A stretch of 64,000 bases of DNA from JAJZQZ01 sp963790415 (GTDB lineage: Bacteria; Actinomycetota; Thermoleophilia; RBG-16-64-13), in contig CAWBOK010000004.1 in assembly GCA_963790415.1 (NCBI GenBank), forward strand, positions 1 through 64,000, given 5' to 3'. Under the pieces are notes generated by a model that had not been told where the DNA came from, did not search any database, and worked only from the letters and a program-made list of their open reading frames with translations. Shown piece after piece: positions 53,715 through 61,434 of this stretch. Each line of letters opens with the position of its first letter. Position 1 is the first letter of the stretch. The position numbers and the translations under genes are program-made.

Positions 53715-54161
53715 CTATCCTCGCCTCTGCAGATCGGCCGGCACCACGCACGTGCCGGTGGCCCGACAGACCACGAGCGGTTCCGGCGGCAGGTCGGCCG
53801 CGGAGGGGCCCAGATCGGGGCGGGCCACCACCACCTTCCTGGCCTCGAACGTCATGGCCCTCGAGGTGTTCCCCACCCGGGTGATACGACCCCGTGCCTC
53901 CACGTAGTCGCCGGCGTAAACGGGCGCCGTGAACTCCACCGAATCGTAGGCCACGAACAGTCCCTCGTCACCATCGAACGCCACCAGCAGCTCGGTGGCC
54001 ACGTCTCCGAAGAGCCCCAGTATGCGCGCGCCATCGACGAGGTCGCCACCATAGTGGGCGTCGTGGGTGCTCATCCGCAGGCGAAGCACAGATTCGTAGA
54101 CGTCGGGATCTACTCGGGACACGGGCGGCTCGGCGGGTTTCGGAGGAGGCGTTTCAGTCAT
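53715..54161 (-). CDS. Hotdog-fold protein resembling 3-aminobutyryl-CoA ammonia-lyase (Kal)
   Basis: Predicted 148 aa. The stretch RMSTHDAHYGGDLVDGAR with FGDVATELL and YDSVEFTAPVYAGD is very like Kal of lysine fermentation, which eliminates ammonia from 3-aminobutyryl-CoA to give crotonyl-CoA. A general acyl-CoA thioesterase is less likely. The Pro-rich first 12 residues are extra. It is isolated from other lysine-fermentation genes (only a BKACE at 16459 is in this window). Confidence 0.75.
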   Translation of the reverse strand: MTETPPPKPAEPPVSRVDPDVYESVLRLRMSTHDAHYGGDLVDGARILGLFGDVATELLVAFDGDEGLFVAYDSVEFTAPVYAGDYVEARGRITRVGNTSRAMTFEARKVVVARPDLGPSAADLPPEPLVVCRATGTCVVPADLQRRG

Positions 54162-54236
54162 GCGCCCATTGTAGCGCGCACGAACCAGCGTGCGCACAGA
54201 ACGAGGGGGCGCGCATAGAGCAGGCCCGCGCTGGGT

Positions 54237-54734
54237 ATGTTGTCGCTTATGACCACACGCCCCCAACTCGAATATCGTGCGACCTACCTGATTGCCGGTC
54301 TGCGGGTGTTCATGGGACTGCTCTTCCTCGTCGTGTGGGCGCTGAACCTGGGCAAAGGGCTCTACGGCGCCGAGTACCTGCCCTTCATACGGGGCATTGC
54401 GCAGAACTCCGACATACCGCCCTTTCGGCAGTTCTTGGAGTCGGTGGTGATTCCCCACGCCACCCTGTTCCGGTCGCTTCAGTTCGTCACCGAGTCGCTG
54501 GTGATGGGGGTCTTCCTCATCGCGGGCTTCCTGACCCCACTCTCCTCACTGGTGGCGGCCGGCTTCACCGTCAACCTCCTGCTGGCCTCCTTCGGCAACA
54601 GCGACTGGCCCGGCACGTTCCTGCTCATGCTGGCGATCCTCGCCGTCGTGGGGATCGGCCAGGCCGGACGCACCTGGGGAGTCGACGCGCGCCTCGCGCG
54701 CCGGAACGCCCACCCGCGCCTCCCGCTCTACTGA
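54237..54734 (+). CDS. DoxX-like membrane protein
   Basis: Predicted 165 aa with four hydrophobic segments. An RVFMGLLFLVVWALNL segment, a GFLTPLSSLVAAGFTV stretch and an FGNSDWPGTFLLMLAI end segment fit the DoxX/DoxD family of small membrane proteins. ATG 54237 or ATG 54249 may be the start. Role unknown. Confidence 0.7.
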   Translation: MLSLMTTRPQLEYRATYLIAGLRVFMGLLFLVVWALNLGKGLYGAEYLPFIRGIAQNSDIPPFRQFLESVVIPHATLFRSLQFVTESLVMGVFLIAGFLTPLSSLVAAGFTVNLLLASFGNSDWPGTFLLMLAILAVVGIGQAGRTWGVDARLARRNAHPRLPLY

Positions 54735-54763
54735 CCCGGCGAAGCCGCGCGCCGGTGCCCGCG

Positions 54764-55495
54764 TCAGCACCCGGGTCCCCGCCGATCGGGCCGGAGCTTC
54801 AGCCGCAGCATCGTCCCGAAAATGCCGATGAACGCCCCCCACGTACCTCGCACGGACCCGGCGATCTTCGACTCACCGCGGCGATCCCGATACGCCGTCT
54901 CCACCCATTCGACACGAGCCCCTACCCGGACGGCTCCGATCACCATCTCCGTAGTCCAGGCGTAGGCACTCGGTTCCATCGCGAGTTCGGGCAGAAGGTC
55001 GGCGCGCACCGCCCGGAACGGCCCGTTGTCCGGAAGGCGCACGCCAAAGAGGGCATGCAGGCACACCACCGCAACCGCGTTGCCCCACCGCTGATGCGCC
55101 GGCATGCCGCCCTTGCGACGCACCGCCTCCCGGCGCGAGCCCACCATCAGGTCGACATGTCCGGCCAGCACCGGGCCGACCAGGCGGGGCAGATCTCGGG
55201 GATCGTCGGTGCCGTCGGCTTCCATGAACACGACGACGCCGGCGCCTCTCCGCCGACAGTGGTCTGCCCCGGCCAGGCAGGCGTAGCCGTAGCCGCGCCG
55301 AGGCTCGCGCGTGAGGGAGCCTCCGGCCTGCTCGACAAGGCTGTCGCTTCCGTCGGTGGAACCGTTGTCCACGAAGACGGCGCTCCCCAGCAGGCCGGCG
55401 GCGGCGAGTTCGGCGAGCAACCCCGGCAACGCCGCTGCTTCATCGAGCATCGGCACTACGATGCACCAATCCGAACATGGTGACGCCACGGACAC
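54764..55495 (-). CDS. GT2 glycosyltransferase, dolichyl/polyprenyl-phosphate hexose synthase-like
   Basis: Predicted 243 aa from GTG 55495. The GT-A fold has CIVVPMLDEAAALPGLLAEL, FVDNGSTDGS and the metal site EADGTDDPRDL. GSR and QRWGN follow, as in Dpm1-type enzymes that charge a polyprenyl phosphate with a sugar. There is no C-terminal membrane domain. The start overlaps the divergent gene at 55477 by 19 bp. The product may feed the GT-C-type gene on the other strand. Confidence 0.82.
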   Translation of the reverse strand: MSVASPCSDWCIVVPMLDEAAALPGLLAELAAAGLLGSAVFVDNGSTDGSDSLVEQAGGSLTREPRRGYGYACLAGADHCRRRGAGVVVFMEADGTDDPRDLPRLVGPVLAGHVDLMVGSRREAVRRKGGMPAHQRWGNAVAVVCLHALFGVRLPDNGPFRAVRADLLPELAMEPSAYAWTTEMVIGAVRVGARVEWVETAYRDRRGESKIAGSVRGTWGAFIGIFGTMLRLKLRPDRRGPGC

Positions 55496-56712
55496 GCTCC
55501 ATCGTCGGTGTGACCCTTCTCGTCGCCGGTACGGCGGCCCTCGCCCTTTCGGGCGACCTCCGCACTCACACGTCAGCTTACCTCGCCCTCTACGCGGTCG
55601 TCGCGGTGGGGTACGCCCTGATCCTGTGGGCCGGGCCCTCTCTCGGTTGGCCTACCGTGGTGCTGGTCGCCCTTCTCCTCCGCGCGCTGCTGTTCCCGTC
55701 GGCCCCGAGCCTCTCCGACGACTACCACCGCTACCTGTGGGACGGACGCGTGCAGGCCGCCGGCATCAATCCCTTCCGATACGCCCCGGTCGACCCCGCT
55801 CTGGATTCCGTAGAGTATTCGGCCCGCGATCTGATAAACCATCCCACCCTGCCCACGATCTACCCCGCCCTGTCTCAGAACCTCTTCTACGGGCTCGCGC
55901 GGATGGGTGTCGACTCCGCGGCGGGACTCAAACTGGTGTTCGGGTTCTTCGAGATTCTCACCGCCGTCGTGATCGCGGCCGTGGCGGGCAGACAACGGCG
56001 CCGGGCGGCCGTCACCATGTATCTGCTCCACCCCCTGGTGCTCCAGGAGACGTGGTCGTCGGCCCACCTGGAGGCGGCGCCTGTGTTTTTCACCCTGCTG
56101 TGCCTCCTGCTGGTCGTCCGTCGCCGCGACATCGGCGCCGGAGTGGCATTGGGCGCCGCCACCGCCCTGAAGCTGACCCCCGCGCTCCTACTGTTGCCGG
56201 CGCTCGTGGGGGGGCGCGTCCGTCCGGGGCGTTTCGCGCTGGGGTTCGTCCCGGCCTTCGCGCTGCCGTACGTTCCGTACGTCCTCAGCGGGACATTCCT
56301 GGGCTCCCTCCAGTCCACCGGAGCGACCCCGGAGTTCAACGCCTCCGTCTTCTGGGTGCTGCGTGCCGTCATGCCCTATGACCTCGCCCGGTTAGTGGCG
56401 GCCGGGCTCTTCGTGGCCGGAGGGATCTGGCTCTCGCGGCGCTTCTCGGGGAGGGAACGAGCTCCGATCGCATTCGCCGGCACGGCCACCCTGGCGCTGC
56501 TCCTGCTCCCCGTGGTGTTCCCCTGGTACTGGCTCGCCCCGGTCGCGTTGGCGGCGGCGGCCGATGTCCGCCTGCCCCTCTATTTGGGCCTCACCGCTCC
56601 CGCCTCGTATGCCTCGTACTTGTCCGTGCCTCCCGGGCAGAAGCTGTGGGCGCGGATCGTCGCGTATGCTCCCCTTGCCGCGCTGGTCCGGGTGCGCTCC
56701 GGCGGCCTGTGA
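55477..56712 (+). CDS. Polytopic membrane glycosyltransferase (GT87/DUF2029-like GT-C fold)
   Basis: Predicted 411 aa with about ten membrane helices. The first large loop carries LSDDYHRYLWDGRVQAAGIN then PFRYAP, the acidic D/E-containing region where GT-C enzymes bind polyprenyl-phosphate sugar. It is divergently paired with a Dpm1-like GT2. If ATG 55477 is right, the two start codons overlap; a GTG about 30 bp downstream would remove the overlap. Confidence 0.78.
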   Translation: MVTPRTRSIVGVTLLVAGTAALALSGDLRTHTSAYLALYAVVAVGYALILWAGPSLGWPTVVLVALLLRALLFPSAPSLSDDYHRYLWDGRVQAAGINPFRYAPVDPALDSVEYSARDLINHPTLPTIYPALSQNLFYGLARMGVDSAAGLKLVFGFFEILTAVVIAAVAGRQRRRAAVTMYLLHPLVLQETWSSAHLEAAPVFFTLLCLLLVVRRRDIGAGVALGAATALKLTPALLLLPALVGGRVRPGRFALGFVPAFALPYVPYVLSGTFLGSLQSTGATPEFNASVFWVLRAVMPYDLARLVAAGLFVAGGIWLSRRFSGRERAPIAFAGTATLALLLLPVVFPWYWLAPVALAAAADVRLPLYLGLTAPASYASYLSVPPGQKLWARIVAYAPLAALVRVRSGGL

Positions 56713-56756
56713 CGCAGCCCCGTCTCTCGCCTATACTCTTTGATGTGAGCATTAGC

Positions 56757-56794
56757 AGGCTGCCGAAAGATGACGCTTCGCCTTCAGGGCGCGA
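56757..56794 (+). repeat. Dispersed palindromic element, left-end fragment E
   Basis: AGGCTG then GAAAGATGACGCTTCGCC and CAGGGCGCGA match the left 38 bp of the element with a few substitutions. The rest is missing. It lies at the start of the radical SAM fusion gene and supplies the AGGG that may serve as its ribosome-binding site. Confidence 0.75.
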
Positions 56795-56795
56795 C

Positions 56796-58775
56796 GTGGC
56801 CGGAGCGGCGCTCGTCGTCATGGCCCGTTCCGCCGGCCAAGCCGACGTCAAGACCCGCCTGGCCGCGACGGTGGGACGTCCAGAGGCGCGGGCCGAGTAC
56901 CGTCGCCTGCTAGGGGGCACGCGCGCCGCCGTGGAAGAAGCCGCACGAGGCATCGCGCAGAACGATCCGGCAGGGGACGCCCGGCCCACGGCCGACGCCA
57001 CTCCGGCGCTGGTGATCGCTTTGACGGGAGACCGGGGCGAGATGACGTTCCCGGCCGGCTGGGAAGTCCTCGAGCAGTGGGGTGATGGCCTAGGCGCACG
57101 TCTGGCCGGAGTGTTCGCGGACCTCTTCGCGCGCGGTCACGCCACCGTGGTCGTCGTCGGCAGCGACAGCCCGGCTCTGCCCCCGGCGTATGTGATGCAA
57201 AGCGTGGGTCTTCTTCGCGGCGCAGCCGCCGTCGTGGGACCCGCGACCGACGGTGGATTCTATCTACTCGGTCTTTCGCGGTCGGCGTGGGTCCGGCATG
57301 CTCCTCGACTCCGCGCTCTGCTCGAGACACTGCCGATGGGCACCTCCTCCGCCCGAGACCGTCTGATCACGGGCCTCCGAGAGTTGGATCTTACGGTGGA
57401 GTCGCTGCCCCTCTGGGTGGATGTCGACGTGGCCGCCGATCTGCCCTTGGCCCAGCGACTGATCGAAGGCGGGCGAGGGCGCGGCGGCTCCCTGCCTCGA
57501 CTCCGTTCTGTGTACCTGCACGTCACGCACCGCTGCAAAGGCGGGTGCCCGCACTGCTACGATCGCGACAGCGGGGGGCGCGACGAACTCCCTCCGGAGG
57601 CCTGGCTGGACGTGGTCGCTCAGGCGGTCGCCATGGGGACCACCCGCTTCGAGATCATCGGTGGCGACCCGTTCCTGCGGGAGGATCTGCTCGACCTCAT
57701 CCGCACGATCACCGGGGTACACGGGTCCCGCGTGCGTCTGTTCTTCAACCGGCCACTCGACGAGGCCGGGGTGGCGTCACTGGCCGCCGCCGGGCACGGA
57801 CTAGTCACTCCCCTGATAAGCCTCGACGGCGACGAAGATGTACACGATCTCCTCCGTGGACAAGGCAGTTTCCGCGCAGCCTCAGCCACTGCGAAGCGAC
57901 TGACCACGGCCGATCTGAGACCCGTGGCCAACACCGTCCTCCTGCGACCCGTCCTGGAGGGACTCCACCGCCTGCCGAGTGCACTCCATGACATGGGGGT
58001 GACACAGTTGCACCTCATACTCCCCCACGCTCGGGGCGGCCTCTCCCGTCGCCTGGAGATGGTTCCCGATGGAGCGGAGTTGCTGGAGGCCTACGAGCGC
58101 CTCCTTCCGGCGGCAGCGGCCGCCGACGTGGTGGTGGACAACCTGGGCGCCTGGAAGAGCCGGCTCGGTTCGCCACGCGATCTGTGCGGCGCCGGATGCT
58201 CGCTGCTTACGGTGGGCCCGACAGGTCTGGTGTATGCCTGCCCTATCACCTGCGGTGATCCGGCGTTCGCGGCCGGCGACACCCGCACCACTCCGTTGGC
58301 CACGATCTGGGACGAGTCGCCGGGCCTGGCCCTCGTCCGTCGGAGTTCCGCCCGCGATCGGGCCGCGTGCGCGGCGTGCGCCGTGGTCGATGCATGCGGC
58401 GGCGAGTGTTGGGTGCAGGCCCACTACGCGGCGCGAGTCGCGTCGCAGCCGGCCGGGCTCACGGCCCCTTTCCCCTACTGCGAACTTGTGCGACCCGTCT
58501 TCGCCGACCTTCTCGCCGCCGAGCACCCTACCAGGCTGTTGAGAAATGACGCTTCGCCGCCAGGGCGCGATGGGCGGGTGCGAGACAAGGACGCAAGGAT
58601 AGCTCGTAGCGGCGCTACGTGCGCGACCGAGGACGCCGTATCGCGCCGTCCAGTGCGTTCTGGCGGCCAAGGCTTCGATCTTCAACAGCCTCCTAGACCC
58701 GCGGCGGGTGGTGGTCGACCGACAGCCGTCATGCCCGAACAGACCCCCGATCTCACGCCGTTCGAGTGCATATGA
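56796..58775 (+). CDS. DUF2064 (TIGR04282-like GT-A) fused to a radical SAM/SPASM enzyme
   Basis: Predicted 659 aa from GTG 56796; GTG 56745 or ATG 56820 are alternatives. Residues about 1-225 resemble DUF2064/TIGR04282 proteins (ALVVMARSAGQADVKTRLA, VVVVGSDSPALPP, GPATDGGFYLLGL), a GT-A-fold nucleotidyl/glycosyl transferase group that has been named with arsenosugar synthesis. Residues about 235-560 are radical SAM: CKGGCPHC binds the SAM cluster, IIGGDPFLREDL is the GGE-like motif, and CGAGC...CPITC, CAAC, CGGEC and YC are SPASM ligands. The last 80 residues or so include repeat copy C read in frame. The product is unknown. Confidence 0.8.
   Translation: MAGAALVVMARSAGQADVKTRLAATVGRPEARAEYRRLLGGTRAAVEEAARGIAQNDPAGDARPTADATPALVIALTGDRGEMTFPAGWEVLEQWGDGLGARLAGVFADLFARGHATVVVVGSDSPALPPAYVMQSVGLLRGAAAVVGPATDGGFYLLGLSRSAWVRHAPRLRALLETLPMGTSSARDRLITGLRELDLTVESLPLWVDVDVAADLPLAQRLIEGGRGRGGSLPRLRSVYLHVTHRCKGGCPHCYDRDSGGRDELPPEAWLDVVAQAVAMGTTRFEIIGGDPFLREDLLDLIRTITGVHGSRVRLFFNRPLDEAGVASLAAAGHGLVTPLISLDGDEDVHDLLRGQGSFRAASATAKRLTTADLRPVANTVLLRPVLEGLHRLPSALHDMGVTQLHLILPHARGGLSRRLEMVPDGAELLEAYERLLPAAAAADVVVDNLGAWKSRLGSPRDLCGAGCSLLTVGPTGLVYACPITCGDPAFAAGDTRTTPLATIWDESPGLALVRRSSARDRAACAACAVVDACGGECWVQAHYAARVASQPAGLTAPFPYCELVRPVFADLLAAEHPTRLLRNDASPPGRDGRVRDKDARIARSGATCATEDAVSRRPVRSGGQGFDLQQPPRPAAGGGRPTAVMPEQTPDLTPFECI
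58533..58691 (+). repeat. Dispersed palindromic element, full copy C (159 bp)
   Basis: AGGCTGTTGA at 58533 and TTCAACAGCCT ending 58691 are the terminal repeats, with one substitution in the left end (GAGAAA). The centre is CGTAGC-GGC-GCTACG. The element is translated as part of the radical SAM fusion in the frame that is free of stops. Confidence 0.9.
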
Positions 58776-58828
58776 GCGTCTTGATCCAACCCGGGGTCCC
58801 GGGTCCAGACAAACAAGGAGGCATCCCT

Positions 58829-59284
58829 ATGAGTCTGCCAAGCCGCCGTTCCCATACGATCACACAAGCCGCGGTCATCGCGATCGTCGCTGCTCTCATG
58901 ACCGCCGCGTGGCTCAGCGGCTGCGGATCGTCGGGCACGACCACCACCACGACGGCGCCCGCAACGGCCATCCACGAGATCGATCCAGACCAACTCGCCG
59001 AGATGCTCAAGAACAAGGATTTCGTCTTCATCAACGTGCACACCCCGTACGAAGGGGAGATCGCGCCGACCGATCTGTTCCTCCCCTACGACCAGGCCGC
59101 GCAACTGGTAGACAAGCTTCCGCAAGACAAGAAGGCCAAGATCGTCGTCTACTGTCGCAGTGGCCGCATGAGTCGCATCGCGGTGGAGGAATGGTCCAAA
59201 GCGGGGTACACGAACCTCTATGATCTCATGGGCGGTTTCCGCGCCTGGGAGGACGCGGGTTACCCCTTGATCACCACGCAGTAG
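58829..59284 (+). CDS. Rhodanese-domain lipoprotein
   Basis: Predicted 151 aa. AAGGAGG precedes ATG 58829. A lipoprotein signal ends at WLSGCGSSG (Cys at about 31), followed by a Thr-rich spacer (TTTTTTAPA). The rhodanese fold has HEIDPDQLAEML and VVYCRSGRMSRIA, with the catalytic Cys in YCRSGRMS. It is an extracytoplasmic, membrane-tethered sulfur-transfer or thiol-binding protein. It follows the radical SAM gene by 53 bp. Confidence 0.88.
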   Translation: MSLPSRRSHTITQAAVIAIVAALMTAAWLSGCGSSGTTTTTTAPATAIHEIDPDQLAEMLKNKDFVFINVHTPYEGEIAPTDLFLPYDQAAQLVDKLPQDKKAKIVVYCRSGRMSRIAVEEWSKAGYTNLYDLMGGFRAWEDAGYPLITTQ

Positions 59285-59333
59285 GCAGGAGAGCACGGCT
59301 GCTCGGAACGGGCGAAACACGAAGGGAGGAGCG

Positions 59334-60020
59334 ATGTCGGCACGTCTAATCGCGGGATTGGTGTTGGTGATCCTGGGCATCGGGGCGCTTCTAGACCAAT
59401 TGACAACCTTCGACTTCGGCAGCTTCATATCGGACTGGTGGCCGATGCTCTTGGTCCTGGTGGGCGTCGTACAGCTCATCACCCGCTCGACGCCCGTGGC
59501 CGGCGCTCTCGTGGTGATCGTTGCCGGATTGGTCCTCGAGGCCGGGGCGCTAGAACTCCTACCGGTCGATTTCTGGCAACTGTTCTGGCCTGTGGTACTG
59601 ATCGCCGTCGGGGCGTCGCTTCTGCTTCCCCGGGCGCTGGGGCACCGGGGGGTGACCGAGGGGGCCGATACGGTGAGTTGTTTCACCGCCTTCGGCGGCC
59701 GGGAGGACAGGGTCGTCTCGACCGCTTTCCAAGGCGGGACCGCGACCGCGCTCTTCGGTGGCGTAGAACTCGACCTACGCGAAGCGGCCTTGGCAGCGGG
59801 AGGGGCGACGATGGACGTGACGGCCGCGTTCGGGGGCGTGAACATAGCCGTGCCGCAGGACTGGGTCGTGGAGATCTCCGGGATACCGTTGTTCGGGGGT
59901 TGGAGCAACAAGACCGTCACTCATCGCAAGGACGCCCCCTCTCCTGCAGTCGCGGTGGATCGAAAGACCCTCAGGATCAAGGCCTTCGTGGCATTCGGAG
60001 GCTTGGAGGTCAAGAACTGA
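59334..60020 (+). CDS. LiaF-like membrane protein
   Basis: Predicted 228 aa. Four hydrophobic helices (about 1-105, DUF5668-like with WWPMLLVLVG and FWPVVLIAVG) are followed by a LiaF C-terminal beta domain (about 115-228) with repeated FGG motifs (CFTAFGGRED, ALFGGVELDLR, AAFGGVNIAVP and VAFGGLEVKN). In Bacillus LiaF inhibits the LiaRS envelope-stress system. Here a two-component system lies 750 bp downstream, which fits an envelope-stress role, but it is OmpR-type, not LiaR-type. Confidence 0.85.
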   Translation: MSARLIAGLVLVILGIGALLDQLTTFDFGSFISDWWPMLLVLVGVVQLITRSTPVAGALVVIVAGLVLEAGALELLPVDFWQLFWPVVLIAVGASLLLPRALGHRGVTEGADTVSCFTAFGGREDRVVSTAFQGGTATALFGGVELDLREAALAAGGATMDVTAAFGGVNIAVPQDWVVEISGIPLFGGWSNKTVTHRKDAPSPAVAVDRKTLRIKAFVAFGGLEVKN

Positions 60021-60174
60021 TGAAGCCCTACCCAAGCGGGCCGCACCCCGCACCCACCTTCGGCCGAGTACGGGGGTGCCAGGACCGCGCAGGCGTGCGA
60101 CAATGTACGAGCAACGAGCACGTGGACAGGCCGAATCAGGCCGCCAGGGGGTATTCGATGCACGGGTCAATCGC

Positions 60175-60738
60175 ATGAGAACCGCCACGCTGAGGCGAGT
60201 ACTGAGTGTAACAGCCATCACAGGCCTGACCATCCTAGCCCTGTCTGTCGTGGCGGGCACCGTGGTCGAGAGCCGCGGGCCTGGAGCAGACCAGCTGCCC
60301 CAAGTGAGTCTTCCTACCCTGATCGACGCCGGCGTGGTCGTCGCCGAAGTGACGTCCCCATCAGTACCGCAGGCGCCCTCGACTCTGGCCCCCACGACGA
60401 CGACCGTCCCCGCTCCCGTCACAACGGCCGGCCGGACCCGCAGTTTCAGTGCCGTCGGCGGCCGGGTGACCCAGCCTACGCGGAACACCGCAGGACCGAC
60501 CACCACCTACACTCCTCCCGTGACCACGCAGGCGCCTTCGCCCACGACCACCGAGCGCTACCCCATCCCACGGCCGGTCTACACGGCGACGGCGACGACT
60601 GTTCCGCACACATGGGTGACGACGGCGCCGACCAAGTCCACCTACTGGACGACAACCACCATCCATGCCGATTCGAGTACCAAGACTACCGACCATGTGT
60701 TCGTGCCCCCAACGGTGCGCGAAGGCGACGACGACTAG
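60175..60738 (+). CDS. Secreted or anchored Thr/Pro-rich protein
   Basis: Predicted 187 aa. A signal-like or anchor helix (about 13-30, VTAITGLTILALSVVAGT) is followed by 150 residues dominated by Thr, Pro and Val with many TTT and PTTT runs. It looks like a low-complexity, possibly O-glycosylated, extracytoplasmic region. No catalytic domain is seen. Start ATG 60175 was chosen because the signal helix follows; ATG 60103 is an alternative. Confidence 0.65.
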   Translation: MRTATLRRVLSVTAITGLTILALSVVAGTVVESRGPGADQLPQVSLPTLIDAGVVVAEVTSPSVPQAPSTLAPTTTTVPAPVTTAGRTRSFSAVGGRVTQPTRNTAGPTTTYTPPVTTQAPSPTTTERYPIPRPVYTATATTVPHTWVTTAPTKSTYWTTTTIHADSSTKTTDHVFVPPTVREGDDD

Positions 60739-60771
60739 GTTGGTCCGGATGACGGCCGGGACCCCCACACC

Positions 60772-61434
60772 ATGAGGATCCTGCTCGTGGAGGACGAGGA
60801 CCGCATCGCCTCGTTCGTCATCAAGGGCATGACGGGCGAGGGACACCTCCTCGAACGGGTCGCTTCGGGCAGCGAAGCGTTGGAGCCGGCCCTCTCCGGC
60901 CGGTTCGATCTCGTCCTTCTCGACCTGAAGCTCCCCGATGGCGATGGGCGGGAGATCGTCCGCCGCATGCGGGCGTCGCAGGTGCTCACCCCCGTGCTCG
61001 TGCTGAGCGCCGTCGGCGAGATCGAGGACAAGGTGGCCCTGCTCGACATGGGCGCCAACGACTACCTGACCAAGCCCTTCGCGTTCAGCGAACTCGCCGC
61101 GCGGGTGCGCGCGCTCACCCGCACCGATCGCGGGCCGGAGATCGTGGAGGCCGCCGGTCTCACTCTCAACACCAGTACGCGCGTGGTCTCCCGAGATCAG
61201 CGCCGTTACCACCTCTCGTCCCGCGAGTTCGCTCTTCTCGAGTGCCTCATGCGCCACGCCGGCGAGACCATGGCCCGCGCCGACATCCTGGAGACAGTCT
61301 GGGGCACCAGCTCGTACACCGAAAGCAACGTCGTAGACGTCTATGTGCGCTATCTCCGCCGCAAGCTCGACACCCCGGACACTCAGTCGGTCATCGAGAC
61401 CGTGAGGGGTGTCGGCTATCGTGTCGCCCGGTAG
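60772..61434 (+). CDS. OmpR-family response regulator
   Basis: Predicted 220 aa. The receiver domain (1-115) has the acidic pair in LLVEDEDR, phospho-acceptor Asp in LVLLDLKLPDGDG and the Lys in YLTKPFA. The OmpR winged helix (about 130-218) ends in RYLRRKLDTPD and IETVRGVGYRVA. It overlaps the histidine kinase gene by 14 bp, so they form a cognate pair. Confidence 0.95.
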   Translation: MRILLVEDEDRIASFVIKGMTGEGHLLERVASGSEALEPALSGRFDLVLLDLKLPDGDGREIVRRMRASQVLTPVLVLSAVGEIEDKVALLDMGANDYLTKPFAFSELAARVRALTRTDRGPEIVEAAGLTLNTSTRVVSRDQRRYHLSSREFALLECLMRHAGETMARADILETVWGTSSYTESNVVDVYVRYLRRKLDTPDTQSVIETVRGVGYRVAR

